A DNA stretch of 64,000 bases from Ensifer adhaerens (GCF_020035535.1 NZ_CP083349.1:1612001-1676000); one strand, 5' to 3'; positions 34,044 to 43,328 are shown, counted from the stretch's first letter. Translations and numbers: made by a program. The notes: generated by a model from the letters alone, not told the origin.

Positions 34044-36107
34044 TCAGTCTTTCCACATGTCGGCGAGCAAAGCACGGAGCGCCTGATCCTCGTCCTCCGC
34101 AGCTCGATCCCGGAGCGCCATGGCGACTTCGTTGTCTGGCGAACCGTCGGGCAGAGCAATAACCGTGCCTTCCCGGATTGACTGATCGTCATGTATCGCC
34201 AGCATTCGCTGCATCCGATCTATATTCCTGCGATGAGCATCCACCCAGCGGTCGGCTCCATGGAATTCCTCGCCCATGGCTTCCAGAGCATGGGCGAGCT
34301 GGAGGTTCGCGAGAATCAGGCGCTGCTCGACATTCTCGCGATGCTTGATGTCGCCCTTGACGAACACGTTCTCGGAACATCCGACGCAGTCGCCGTGCTC
34401 CTGGCAAGGTAGCAGCGAATAGTCGTGGACGCAGATGCCGACATCGGTCACGAGTGCGGATCCGATCTGCGCTTCGATGAAGTCGCGGGGCTCGACGGGG
34501 CGGTTCGGCCCCTGAATCCTGGTCGCCTCGAACATCGGCCCGCTCGCGGTCCCATCGTCCACAGCCTTTCTGATCTGGGAAAGGATCTCCTCCGATGTCA
34601 CATGGTTGTAGGCCTTGTTCTGCTCGATGTCGCGGCCGCTCCATTTGGCGATATCAAGGTCGCTCAAACCCTTGAACTGGGCAACGGTGTTCAGCCAGTG
34701 CCTGAACGAGTGGGTCGTGATCTTGATCCTGCTCCCATCGCGCTCGGTGAAGCCGTGGACCTCGAACACGCTCGGCCACTTGCCGTTGTCATGGCCGGAC
34801 AGCCAGTACCCGAACCTCGACACGGTCGCCTTGTCCAGCAGTGCCGGGCAGGTGCCGCGCTGCGCATGTCCTTCGTTGTTAAAAAGGACGATGAGCGTTT
34901 CGGAGTACCGCTGATCCTTGTAGCCGTTGAAGTTGGGAAAGTCGGGAGGCATCATGTTGAGGAGAGCGGGCGCAAGCGAACTCAGCCTTGCGCTCTCGAA
35001 CGTCTGTTCCACATGCAGCTCGCGAAGACGCTTTCGGATCGCCGACGGATCCACGTAGCCCATGACACCTGTCAGTGCGCCGATCGGAACCCAGTCGCTT
35101 TCCCTGTAGGTCTCGAGATGGTCCGGCAGCCACAGTTTCCCGGGGTTTCTTTCGCACCAAGCTGCCAGCTCCCGGGCAGACGCACACATAGTGCGGAGCC
35201 TCTGGACAGCCTCACGGACCACTGAGACCATCACAGTCGGAACCCACTTGACCTGCGGCGCATTGCCCTTGCCGGGCCAGATGCGAATGCCGTAGGTCTC
35301 GACTTCCTTTCCAGTCTCGGGCGACACAACTCGCCCCTCCACTTCGCAATTGAGCCGGAGCTGAAGGACTTCGTGAGCCCGTATCGGAACCGACACGCAA
35401 ATAGCGGATATGGCCGAATAGAGCCGATCGATGAATGTCGTCGACGTCCGGAACACATCCGCGAGCGCATGGAAGGCTTCCGGCGTTGGCAGCTTCCTGT
35501 CACGCCGTTCCTTCGCGGCCGCGCCGATGGCCTCGCTATCGTCCTTCGGCTTTCGCACTCCATGTTTCCACGGGAACGGCGCGTCGAGGAAGTGCCGCGC
35601 CATGCAGAACCTGTAGACCGCCTGGATGCTTGAGGCGAACTGGTAATGCCTTGCAGCTCCGATGCCAGGCCGCGCGAGTTCGACGGCCTCGTTCAGTACG
35701 ACGACGTTGAGGCGCTCGACAGCGGGTTCAAGGCCAAGCTTTCTGAAGGCGGCTTCGATGAACTCGATGGCCCCCATCCGTCTTCGCGTGCCCGAGTGGG
35801 CCACAGGGGACGTCGAATGCAGGTAACGGACATATGCCTTGGCAAAGTCCTTGATGAGCGGGTGAAGCGGCTCGCCGGTGACTACTTGCTGGCTCGATAT
35901 AGTGGCGTCACTGTTGTAGAAAGCCAGAATGCGTTCTCCATAGTTGTGGCTCTTCTCGTCGAACTCGCCGGCGACCAGCCAAATGTCCTCGTCCCATTGC
36001 TCGGAAGGGATCAGCGCCGTGATTTCCTCCCGTGCCAGCCGGATGAAGTCGAGCACCCGGTCACGCGCGAGCACCAGCGTGTCGGGAGACAGCTTGTGGA
36101 TGTTCAT
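34044..36107 (-). CDS. Tyrosine recombinase 3 of the trio (large, Cys-rich C-terminus)
   Basis: A 687-residue tyrosine recombinase, the largest of three. Catalytic landmarks are Arg in VSVPIRAHEVLQLRLN, the His-x-x-Arg box in ITTHSFRHWLNTVA, and the Trp/Tyr block AKWSGRDIEQNKAYNHVTSE carrying the nucleophile Tyr. After the catalytic domain comes a cysteine-rich segment, CVHDYSLLPCQEHGDCVGC, that probably binds zinc, then a long helical tail. It overlaps the preceding recombinase gene by 4 bases. By size and order it corresponds to the TnpB-like partner of Tn554-type elements. All catalytic residues appear present. Confidence 0.85.
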   Translation of the reverse strand: MNIHKLSPDTLVLARDRVLDFIRLAREEITALIPSEQWDEDIWLVAGEFDEKSHNYGERILAFYNSDATISSQQVVTGEPLHPLIKDFAKAYVRYLHSTSPVAHSGTRRRMGAIEFIEAAFRKLGLEPAVERLNVVVLNEAVELARPGIGAARHYQFASSIQAVYRFCMARHFLDAPFPWKHGVRKPKDDSEAIGAAAKERRDRKLPTPEAFHALADVFRTSTTFIDRLYSAISAICVSVPIRAHEVLQLRLNCEVEGRVVSPETGKEVETYGIRIWPGKGNAPQVKWVPTVMVSVVREAVQRLRTMCASARELAAWCERNPGKLWLPDHLETYRESDWVPIGALTGVMGYVDPSAIRKRLRELHVEQTFESARLSSLAPALLNMMPPDFPNFNGYKDQRYSETLIVLFNNEGHAQRGTCPALLDKATVSRFGYWLSGHDNGKWPSVFEVHGFTERDGSRIKITTHSFRHWLNTVAQFKGLSDLDIAKWSGRDIEQNKAYNHVTSEEILSQIRKAVDDGTASGPMFEATRIQGPNRPVEPRDFIEAQIGSALVTDVGICVHDYSLLPCQEHGDCVGCSENVFVKGDIKHRENVEQRLILANLQLAHALEAMGEEFHGADRWVDAHRRNIDRMQRMLAIHDDQSIREGTVIALPDGSPDNEVAMALRDRAAEDEDQALRALLADMWKD

Positions 36108-37630
36108 GCGGCGGCTTCTCCGCGCAGTTCGATCTCGGCGGCGCAGAGCTGGATCACTTCAGCGATGGCGAGGATGGTGCGGTCCCGGTTCGCGTAAGCC
36201 TGTGCCGGGATGCCCGCTTTCTCCATCCGCTCGCGGTTGGCGAGGAGGGCGGCCATGAACTGTTCGTGCGGACCATTGAGCCACGGCTGGAAGTTTCGGC
36301 AAGTGTAGCACGCCACTGGAGCAAGGAGACCGCAGAAGCTCATCTGACCACAGGTGCCGAGAGGATCGTTCACATTGTCCGCCAGTGATCTGTCGTAGAT
36401 CCGGCTGCTACGGTCCTCCCCCCTCCTCGCCTCGGCTTCTGTTGCTACCAGGACACCAGAGAAGGCCTGCGCAAGGGGTGCCAGTTCCATCGCAAGGTGA
36501 CGGTCGAGCCGCAGCACCAGGGCCGGGCTGGCCTCGTAGTAGACCTCGACGCTCTGCGTGTCCGAATGGTCGAGCATCTCGGCGACGGTAAACTTGTCCT
36601 TGCCGTCGTCGACGGCCCGCTGGGCGAGCGTGATCCGGAACCGCTTCGAGTTGGTCTTCAATCCGGTGAGCCTGCCCAGCGCTTTGACCAGCAATGTACC
36701 GATTTCGCTCGCTGACATATGGTGTTCAAAGCTGGGAAGTCCGCCAACTTTCGGCGCCATGAACATGGGCCAGTCCCCACCCGCCAGTCCCAGCTCGTCG
36801 CGAAGCTTGGAATTGTGCTCAATCACCTGCTCGAGGAGTAGGCCGATCTGCTTGCTGCAGTACCGCATTTTCAGGGACGAACGGAGCGGCATGCCCCGGC
36901 GCTTTGCCCGCGGGATCATCAACGCGTAGAGCTTCTGACCTTCTGTTTCAGAGACAACCAGATCCTGTTCCTTCAGCAAGGCAATCTGGGCTGGACGGGA
37001 TCCGTAGCCCAGGAGCAGCCAACCCAGTGCGTAGGGATAGAGCTCGATCTCGCCCTTCGCGTAGGCATCGTTCAATGCGGACTGGATCGCCAGCAATTCG
37101 AGGTCGCTGAACCCGCCTTCATTGGGATCGCGTGTCCTGATGGAAGTGCCTTTGACATTGGCTTTGATGGTCGCCTCTGAGAGGTATTCGAGCCCCTCCC
37201 GGGAGACGATGCCAATCCCCAGCCCCTGCATGCTCTCGAACAGGATCCGAATGACACCAAGCTTCCAATCGGTCACGTCGGAAAGTGTCGCCCGATAATT
37301 AAGAATGTGCGCTAGTTCGACGACGTCGACGGGACGGCTCTGCTTCGCCAGCACTTCATCGTGGAACGCCTTGAAGCGGCTGTTTTGGTTGCGGGCATGG
37401 CTGAACGACGAGTTCTGGAGATGCCAGAGTATCGCCAGCTTGATCTTGTGGCGAACCTCATCAGAGATCGAAGTGAGACGAGCAAAGTCGAATGTCGTGC
37501 GGCCAAGTACCAATGATGCTACCGACCATAAATCGGGCCTAGGGTCGAAGGTCACCCCGTCTCTCGTTGTTGCGATCTCTGGAAGAGCGGGTGCTGCATA
37601 ATCCAGCGCTAATGCGATGCCCTGAGTCAT
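36104..37630 (-). CDS. Tyrosine recombinase 2 of the trio (variant HxxR box)
   Basis: A 508-residue tyrosine recombinase. The first catalytic Arg is in LLGYGSRPAQIALLKEQDL. The HxxR box reads KRFR in TNSKRFRITLAQRA, so the usual His is replaced by Lys. The H/W and Tyr region is VAEMLDHSDTQSVEVYYEA. A C-terminal Cys cluster, CGQMSFCGLLAPVACYTC, resembles that of recombinase 3. Four-base overlaps on both sides (ATGA) show tight coupling. A recombinase with a changed His may still act, since this position varies, or may have a structural role within a heteromeric complex. Confidence 0.83.
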   Translation of the reverse strand: MTQGIALALDYAAPALPEIATTRDGVTFDPRPDLWSVASLVLGRTTFDFARLTSISDEVRHKIKLAILWHLQNSSFSHARNQNSRFKAFHDEVLAKQSRPVDVVELAHILNYRATLSDVTDWKLGVIRILFESMQGLGIGIVSREGLEYLSEATIKANVKGTSIRTRDPNEGGFSDLELLAIQSALNDAYAKGEIELYPYALGWLLLGYGSRPAQIALLKEQDLVVSETEGQKLYALMIPRAKRRGMPLRSSLKMRYCSKQIGLLLEQVIEHNSKLRDELGLAGGDWPMFMAPKVGGLPSFEHHMSASEIGTLLVKALGRLTGLKTNSKRFRITLAQRAVDDGKDKFTVAEMLDHSDTQSVEVYYEASPALVLRLDRHLAMELAPLAQAFSGVLVATEAEARRGEDRSSRIYDRSLADNVNDPLGTCGQMSFCGLLAPVACYTCRNFQPWLNGPHEQFMAALLANRERMEKAGIPAQAYANRDRTILAIAEVIQLCAAEIELRGEAAA

Positions 37631-38904
37631 TCATCGTCCCTGCGCGCTGCAATGTCCAGTTTCTCCTGCATTTCCCTGAGCGCCTCGTCCGAACGGCGAC
37701 GTACTGTCCGTCTCAGGTAGGATTGAGCTGAGCCCTCGCTCCGCCACCCCTGAAGACGCGTGCGCCACTTCACCTCGTCCTCGGCCGAGACCTTCTTTTC
37801 GTCCATATCCTCGGAGAAGGCGTCGTTCCAGGTGTGGCGGAGCCTGTGCGGCCCTAGCTCCTGCGGCATGTCCGGCACACGATCCCTGAGCGCCTCCATG
37901 ATCTTGTTCACATTCGACAGAGACATGGGCTTGCCGCTGTCAGTGCTGACGATGAGGAACGGGTGCCGCCGAGCGTTGGGGATGCGCGCTCTGTGGTGGA
38001 CGATGTACTCGTGGAGGATTTCGGCCAACCTTGGACTGAGTGCCAGATCCCGAGCCTTGGTTTTCGTTGCTGGCTTTTCCCGCCGGGGATCTGCGGGGTC
38101 GTCCGGCCTCCGGTGTATGGTGATCCGCCCCTTGGATCCGAGCTGGCAATCGGCGACCTTTATGCCGAGAAGTTCCCCGCGGCGAATGCCAAGGTCAAGC
38201 AGCAGCCTGACAATCAGATAGTTTCGAAAGCGGACCGATGGACGGAACGGGTTCTCGGGATGATCCGGTTCGATCACATCCCTGAGGCGCTTCACGGCCG
38301 CATCCGCAAGCCCCTCCGGAAGGTCGAGGTCGTGGCGGCCGGTCTTCACCAGCCCGGCAATGTGCCCGTCGATTAGTTCGAGGAACTGGTTGCGGACGGC
38401 GCCGTACCGGTGATGACGCTGAGGCCATCGAGCCAGATTCGAGAGGATTTCGGCGCTGGTGAAGACGATGAACGACCTGATGGCGGCAAGGCGAATGCGC
38501 TTCTCGTCGAAACCGACGACCTGAACCGCATTCTTCCTCCGGGTTTGCAACTTGACCACGTTCGACAGCCGCTCATGAATCTCGGCTATGGCCTCCCCCA
38601 CCCGGCGACTGCAGAAGTTCACGATGTCCAGAGTTTCCGAGAGCGAGAAGAAGATGCCTTCCCTGATCCGCTCGACGACATCGATCCCGCGCGCGTCTCC
38701 CCACAGGAAGAGATGAGAGAGAGACCTGAGCTCGTTCGCCAATGTGTTTGGCTGCAGACCCAGCGGTCGCCTGTCCGCCAGGATCCAGAAGGTCGGCGCC
38801 TCCAATGGCACGCCCATGGCTCTCGGTACGAGGAACGGCATCCGCTCGCCATCGGCGAACTTGGACCACCGGATCAGATATGGATTTTCGCTCTTAGTTG
38901 ACAA
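37627..38904 (-). CDS. Tyrosine recombinase 1 of the trio (operon-first)
   Basis: A 425-residue tyrosine recombinase with a complete set: Arg241 in LLLDLGIRRGELLGIKV, His353-x-x-Arg356 in GPHRLRHTWND, Trp387 in LQGWRSEGS and nucleophile Tyr396 in AQSYLRRT. The N-terminal core-binding domain spans about residues 40-180. The only in-frame start before MPFLVPRAMG is TTG 38904, which lies inside the putative right-end repeat (TTGTCAACTAAGAG) with GGAG upstream, so expression may depend on the junction sequence. It heads the six-gene operon and lies 122 bp downstream of ssb on the same strand. Confidence 0.85.
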   Translation of the reverse strand: MSTKSENPYLIRWSKFADGERMPFLVPRAMGVPLEAPTFWILADRRPLGLQPNTLANELRSLSHLFLWGDARGIDVVERIREGIFFSLSETLDIVNFCSRRVGEAIAEIHERLSNVVKLQTRRKNAVQVVGFDEKRIRLAAIRSFIVFTSAEILSNLARWPQRHHRYGAVRNQFLELIDGHIAGLVKTGRHDLDLPEGLADAAVKRLRDVIEPDHPENPFRPSVRFRNYLIVRLLLDLGIRRGELLGIKVADCQLGSKGRITIHRRPDDPADPRREKPATKTKARDLALSPRLAEILHEYIVHHRARIPNARRHPFLIVSTDSGKPMSLSNVNKIMEALRDRVPDMPQELGPHRLRHTWNDAFSEDMDEKKVSAEDEVKWRTRLQGWRSEGSAQSYLRRTVRRRSDEALREMQEKLDIAARRDDE

Positions 38905-38906
38905 AA
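38891..38906 (-). repeat. Candidate right terminal inverted repeat of the island
   Basis: On the minus strand TTTTGTCAACTAAGAG, similar to the left-end TTTCGTCAACTTACAA. It overlaps the start of recombinase 1. A further direct copy TTTCGTCAAC lies at 38954-38963; the A/T runs inside and outside make TTGACAAAAA...TTTTTCGTCAA an interrupted dyad around a CCGCC/GGCGG hairpin (38915-38934). Confidence 0.4.
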
Positions 38907-38953
38907 ACCAGCGCTCCGCCCCATCTGAGGCGGAACGTATAAGTCATGGAATT

Positions 38954-38963
38954 TTTCGTCAAC
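38954..38963 (+). repeat. Direct copy of the left-end TTTCGTCAAC
   Basis: An exact 10-base match to 18162-18171; both are preceded by CGTATAA at 11-15 bases. This is a possible attachment core left by integration. Confidence 0.4.
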
Positions 38964-38987
38964 AAAAAAGGCAGCAAATACAATAAC

Positions 38988-39013
38988 TTGCATTCTGCAA
39001 ATTTGCATTTTGC
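38988..39013 (+). repeat. Tandem TTGCATTYTGC repeat between ssb and the island
   Basis: TTGCATTCTGC (38988-38998) and TTGCATTTTGC (39003-39013) are direct repeats with 15-bp spacing. They lie 14 bases after the ssb stop in the ssb-proximal flank and could be arm-type recombinase or regulator binding sites. Confidence 0.35.
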
Positions 39014-39026
39014 GAACTATTCTTTT

Positions 39027-39587
39027 TTAGAACGGAATGTCGTCGTCCATATCGCGCGAGAAGCCGCCGCCCTGACCGCCCTGGCCACCTTGGCTGCCAC
39101 CCGAACGGCCGCCGCCTGAAGACTGGCGCGGCTGCTGATCGTAGTCGTCGTAACCACCACCGCCACCGCCGTAGTTGCTACCGCCGAAGTCGCCGCCACC
39201 GCCGCCACGGCTGACGCCGGAGCCGCCGCCCTCGCCGCGACCGTCGAGCATCGTCAGCGTCGAGTTGAAGCCCTGCAGTACCACTTCCGTCGAGTAGCGG
39301 TCGTTACCGTTCTGATCCTGCCACTTGCGGGTCTGCAGTGCGCCTTCGATATAGAGCTTGGCGCCCTTCTTGACGTACTGCTCGACAACCTTGCAGAGGC
39401 CTTCGTTGAACACGACGACCGTGTGCCACTCCGTCTTTTCCTTGCGTTCGCCGCTGTTGCGGTCGCGCCAGGTTTCCGAGGTTGCGATGCGCAGGTTGGC
39501 GATCGGCCGGCCGTCCTGCGTGCGCCGGATTTCCGGGTCTGCCCCGACATTTCCGATCAAGATCACCTTGTTGACGCTTCCAGCCAT
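39027..39587 (-). CDS. ssb: Single-stranded DNA-binding protein
   Basis: A 186-residue SSB with the OB fold in residues 1-110 ([55 protein letters not shown]). A long flexible Gly-rich linker follows, then the acidic protein-interaction tail DMDDDIPF at the C-terminus. It coats single-stranded DNA in replication, repair and recombination. It is divergent from uvrA, with a GTTC-N7-GTTC SOS box in the 280-bp gap. No strong terminator separates it from the recombinase operon downstream on the same strand. Confidence 0.97.
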   Translation of the reverse strand: MAGSVNKVILIGNVGADPEIRRTQDGRPIANLRIATSETWRDRNSGERKEKTEWHTVVVFNEGLCKVVEQYVKKGAKLYIEGALQTRKWQDQNGNDRYSTEVVLQGFNSTLTMLDGRGEGGGSGVSRGGGGGDFGGSNYGGGGGGYDDYDQQPRQSSGGGRSGGSQGGQGGQGGGFSRDMDDDIPF

Positions 39588-39726
39588 TGTTGCTTTTCCC
39601 GTGGTTTCACCGCGCCTAGGGCCCGGCTTGGAATTTCAAGAGCGCGCATCTTAGCGGTCCGCTGCCGTCGATACGCCCCGCCTCGCACATAATCCACAAC
39701 AGTTTTGGTCGTTTTATGGGCGATTT

Positions 39727-39741
39727 GTTCTTTATTTGTTC
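39727..39741. promoter_or_regulatory. LexA/SOS box (GTTC-N7-GTTC) in the ssb-uvrA gap
   Basis: GTTC (39727-39730), TTTATTT, GTTC (39738-39741) matches the alphaproteobacterial LexA operator GTTC-N7-GTTC exactly. It lies 139 bases upstream of ssb and 126 bases upstream of uvrA, so LexA may control uvrA and possibly ssb. Confidence 0.85.
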
Positions 39742-39867
39742 TAGTATTTGGCTATGATCCTGTCAACCGACTCGAATTGGCCACCTGTTTTGCCGATTGC
39801 GCCTCGACATGGGCGTTAGCGTCATTACATAGGGGGCTTTCAACAGACATGCAAAAGCTGGCTTCCG

Positions 39868-42789
39868 ATGAGTGAACTCAAGACCATCTCCATTCGTGGT
39901 GCGCGCGAGCACAATCTGAAAGGCATCGACCTCGATCTGCCGCGCAACAAGCTGATCGTGATGACCGGCCTATCGGGCTCGGGCAAGTCCTCGCTCGCAT
40001 TTGACACGATCTATGCCGAAGGGCAGCGCCGCTATGTCGAGAGCCTGTCGGCCTATGCGCGCCAGTTCCTCGAAATGATGCAGAAGCCGGACGTCGACCA
40101 GATCGACGGGCTGTCGCCGGCAATCTCGATCGAGCAGAAGACGACCTCGCGCAACCCGCGTTCGACGGTCGGTACGGTCACCGAAATCTACGACTATATG
40201 CGCCTGCTCTTTGCACGGGTCGGCGTGCCCTATTCGCCGGCGACGGGACTGCCGATCGAAAGTCAGACGGTCAGCCAGATGGTCGACCGGGTGCTCGAAT
40301 TTGGCGAAGGCACGCGTCTCTATATTCTTGCGCCGCTCGTTCGCGGCCGCAAGGGCGAGTACAAGAAGGAACTCGCCGAGCTGATGAAGAAGGGTTTTCA
40401 GCGCGTCAAGGTCGACGGCACCTTCTACGAAATCGCCGAAGTTCCGCCGCTCGACAAGAAGTACAAGCATGACATCGATGTGGTTGTCGACCGCGTCGTC
40501 GTCAGGCCCGATCTTGCCTCGCGCCTGGCTGACAGCCTGGAGACCTGCCTGACTCTGGCCGATGGGCTTGCCGTTGCCGAGTTTGCCGACAAGCCGCTGC
40601 CACCCGAGGAGACCGCTGCCGGCGGTTCGGCCAACAAATCGCTGAACGAAACCCACGAGCGCGTGCTGTTCTCCGAAAAGTTTGCCTGCCCGGTTTCCGG
40701 CTTCACGATTTCCGAGATCGAGCCGCGGCTGTTTTCGTTCAACAACCCCTTCGGTGCCTGCCCGACCTGCGATGGTCTCGGCAGCCAGCAGAAGATCGAC
40801 ACGGCGCTGATCGTGCCGGAAGAACACCGGACGCTGCGCGACGGCGCAATTGCGCCCTGGGCTAAGTCCTCCTCGCCCTATTACAACCAGACGCTGGAAG
40901 CGCTCGGCAAGGTCTTCGGCTTCAAGCTCGGCAGCCGATGGAACGAACTGTCGTCCGCGGCGCAAGCTGCGATCCTGCACGGAACGGAAGAAAAGATCGT
41001 CTTCCACTATGAAGACGGTGCGCGCTCCTACAACACGACCAAGAATTTCGAGGGCATCGTGCCCAATCTCGAGCGCCGCTGGAAGGAAACCGACAGCGCC
41101 TGGGCGCGCGAGGAGATCGAGCGCTACATGTCGGCGGCGCCCTGCCCGGCCTGCGCCGGTTTCCGCCTCAAGCCCGAGGCGCTGGCGGTCAAGATCGACA
41201 AGCTGCATATCGGCCAGGTCACCGAGATGTCGATCCGCATTGCGCGCGACTGGTTCGAAGCTCTGCCGGCCCATCTCAATACCAAGCAGAACGAGATCGC
41301 CGTTCGCATCCTCAAGGAGATCCGCGACCGTCTGCGCTTCCTCAACGATGTCGGCCTGGAATATCTCAGCCTGTCGCGCAATTCCGGAACGCTCTCGGGC
41401 GGTGAAAGCCAGCGTATCCGGCTTGCGTCGCAGATCGGTTCGGGCCTGACGGGCGTTCTCTACGTTCTGGACGAACCATCGATCGGCCTGCACCAGCGCG
41501 ACAATGCCCGTTTGCTCGACACCCTTCGCCACCTGCGCGACATCGGCAATACCGTGATCGTCGTGGAGCACGACGAGGACGCGATCCTGACGGCAGATTA
41601 CGTCGTCGATATCGGCCCGGCCGCCGGTATCCATGGCGGCGAGGTCATCGCGCAAGGATCGCCTGCCGATATCATGGCCAATCCGAAATCGCTGACCGGC
41701 AAGTATCTGTCCGGCGAGCTTGCGGTCGACGTTCCCTCCGAGCGTCGTAAGCCGAAGAAGAAAAAGGAAATCACCGTCGTCGGCGCCCGCGCCAACAACC
41801 TCAAGAACGTCACCGCCTCGATCCCGCTCGGCGTCTTCACCGCGGTCACCGGCGTGTCCGGCGGCGGCAAGTCGACCTTCCTGATCGAAACGCTGTACAA
41901 GGCCGCTGCCCGCCGCATCATGGGTGCGCGTGAGAACCCGGCCGAGCACGACCGTATCGACGGATTCGAGCATATCGACAAGGTGATCGACATCGATCAG
42001 TCGCCGATCGGCCGCACGCCGCGCTCGAACCCGGCAACTTACACCGGCGCCTTCACGCCGATCCGCGACTGGTTCGCCGGGCTGCCCGAAGCAAAGGCGC
42101 GCGGCTATCAGCCGGGCCGCTTCTCCTTCAACGTCAAGGGCGGTCGCTGCGAGGCGTGCCAGGGCGACGGCGTCATCAAGATCGAGATGCACTTCCTGCC
42201 TGATGTCTACGTCACCTGTGACGTCTGCCACGGCAAGCGTTACAACCGCGAAACGCTCGACGTGCACTTCAAGGGTAAATCCATTGCCGACGTGCTCGAC
42301 ATGACCGTCGAGGAAGGTGTGGAGTTCTTCGCAGCCGTCCCGGCCGTGCGCGACAAGCTGGTGACGCTCAACCAGGTTGGCCTTGGCTACATCAAGGTCG
42401 GGCAGCAGGCAAACACGCTGTCAGGCGGTGAGGCGCAACGCGTCAAGCTGGCGAAGGAACTGTCGAAGCGTTCCACCGGCCGTACGCTCTATATTCTTGA
42501 CGAGCCCACGACAGGCTTGCATTTCCATGACGTAGCCAAGCTTCTTGAAGTTCTGCATGAGCTCGTGAACCAGGGCAACTCGGTCGTCGTCATTGAGCAC
42601 AACCTCGAAGTGATCAAGACAGCCGATTGGGTCATCGACTTCGGTCCGGAAGGTGGTGATGGTGGTGGCGAAGTGATCGCCAAGGGTACGCCTGAGGACG
42701 TCGTCAAGGAAAAGCGTTCCTATACCGGCCAGTTCCTGAAGGAGCTCCTGGAACGCCGGCCGATGAAGAAGGTCGAGGCGGCGGAGTGA
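39868..42789 (+). CDS. uvrA: UvrABC excinuclease subunit A
   Basis: A 973-residue damage-recognition ATPase of nucleotide excision repair. It has two ABC-type ATPase halves: Walker [13 protein letters not shown] near residue 32 and [13 protein letters not shown] near 670. Signature motifs are [12 protein letters not shown] and [12 protein letters not shown]. Zinc-binding pairs are [13 protein letters not shown] and [18 protein letters not shown]. Length is normal. The SOS box upstream implies induction by DNA damage. It is followed 42 bases later by an acetyltransferase gene on the same strand. Confidence 0.97.
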   Translation: MSELKTISIRGAREHNLKGIDLDLPRNKLIVMTGLSGSGKSSLAFDTIYAEGQRRYVESLSAYARQFLEMMQKPDVDQIDGLSPAISIEQKTTSRNPRSTVGTVTEIYDYMRLLFARVGVPYSPATGLPIESQTVSQMVDRVLEFGEGTRLYILAPLVRGRKGEYKKELAELMKKGFQRVKVDGTFYEIAEVPPLDKKYKHDIDVVVDRVVVRPDLASRLADSLETCLTLADGLAVAEFADKPLPPEETAAGGSANKSLNETHERVLFSEKFACPVSGFTISEIEPRLFSFNNPFGACPTCDGLGSQQKIDTALIVPEEHRTLRDGAIAPWAKSSSPYYNQTLEALGKVFGFKLGSRWNELSSAAQAAILHGTEEKIVFHYEDGARSYNTTKNFEGIVPNLERRWKETDSAWAREEIERYMSAAPCPACAGFRLKPEALAVKIDKLHIGQVTEMSIRIARDWFEALPAHLNTKQNEIAVRILKEIRDRLRFLNDVGLEYLSLSRNSGTLSGGESQRIRLASQIGSGLTGVLYVLDEPSIGLHQRDNARLLDTLRHLRDIGNTVIVVEHDEDAILTADYVVDIGPAAGIHGGEVIAQGSPADIMANPKSLTGKYLSGELAVDVPSERRKPKKKKEITVVGARANNLKNVTASIPLGVFTAVTGVSGGGKSTFLIETLYKAAARRIMGARENPAEHDRIDGFEHIDKVIDIDQSPIGRTPRSNPATYTGAFTPIRDWFAGLPEAKARGYQPGRFSFNVKGGRCEACQGDGVIKIEMHFLPDVYVTCDVCHGKRYNRETLDVHFKGKSIADVLDMTVEEGVEFFAAVPAVRDKLVTLNQVGLGYIKVGQQANTLSGGEAQRVKLAKELSKRSTGRTLYILDEPTTGLHFHDVAKLLEVLHELVNQGNSVVVIEHNLEVIKTADWVIDFGPEGGDGGGEVIAKGTPEDVVKEKRSYTGQFLKELLERRPMKKVEAAE

Positions 42790-42831
42790 GCCGCTCGGCT
42801 GAGATCTGCGGCCGGAAGGAGTGATCCCGGC

Positions 42832-43287
42832 ATGATGCGGCCTGCTCGTCTGGAGGATCTGGCTGCGGTGCAAAGCGTGACGGCGGCAGCCTACGAGCCG
42901 TATCAGGCACTTCTTGGCGGGCCGCCGCTGCCGGTAACCGAGGACTACGCGCCCCGCATTCTGCGCGGCGAGGTCTGGCTTCGCGAGCGAGAGGACATTG
43001 TTTCGGCGCTTGCGGTCGTCGAGCGGCACGCCGATCACCTGATGATTTTCAGTCTCGCCGTTGCCCCGTCCTTTCAGGGTCAGGGGCTCGGCATCGAACT
43101 GCTGACGTTTCTGGACGGCAAAGCGGCCGAATGGGGCTTGCCGGAGATGCGGCTCTACACCAATTCACGCATGGAGCGAAACATCGCGCTCTATCGCACC
43201 TATGGATTTCAAGAAACGGGTCGCCGACCCAATCCGTATCGTCCAGGGTGGACACTCGTGGACATGACGAAATCAATCAAGGACTGA
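42832..43287 (+). CDS. GNAT-family N-acetyltransferase
   Basis: A 151-residue GNAT protein. RPARLEDLAAVQSVTAAAYEPY opens the fold, LMIFSLAVAPSFQGQGLGIELLTFLD (about residues 70-95) includes the acetyl-CoA loop QGQGLG, and RMERNIALYRTYGFQETGRR is the family's C-terminal block. It lies 42 bp downstream of uvrA and 41 bp upstream of the DUF72 gene, on the same strand, so the three may be cotranscribed. The acceptor is unknown. Confidence 0.85.
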   Translation: MMRPARLEDLAAVQSVTAAAYEPYQALLGGPPLPVTEDYAPRILRGEVWLREREDIVSALAVVERHADHLMIFSLAVAPSFQGQGLGIELLTFLDGKAAEWGLPEMRLYTNSRMERNIALYRTYGFQETGRRPNPYRPGWTLVDMTKSIKD

Positions 43288-43328
43288 ACGCACGCGACCG
43301 CATGTCGGTCGCTGTTGAGGAGGATGGC

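Larger units (their letters stand above)
18162..38963. mobile_element. Genomic island with three tyrosine recombinases and defence genes, inserted between marC and ssb
   Basis: About 20.8 kb separates marC from ssb, genes I recall as neighbours in S. meliloti. The insert holds, left to right, a SIR2-HerA-HExxH operon, a type III-like restriction-modification pair, a decayed regulatory segment and a six-gene recombinase/helicase operon. TTTCGTCAAC occurs as a direct repeat at 18162-18171 and 38954-38963; a related inverted copy TTTTGTCAAC lies at 38906-38897. I used the direct repeat as provisional ends. No tRNA gene is at either edge. The element resembles Tn554-like or recombinase-in-trio elements in having several tyrosine recombinases, but it is larger and has extra genes. 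Confidence 0.75.

Noticed and set aside
39970..42267. 765-codon open frame on the minus strand
   Set aside because: It lies wholly antisense to uvrA, whose motifs are complete. Long antisense frames are expected in GC-rich coding DNA.
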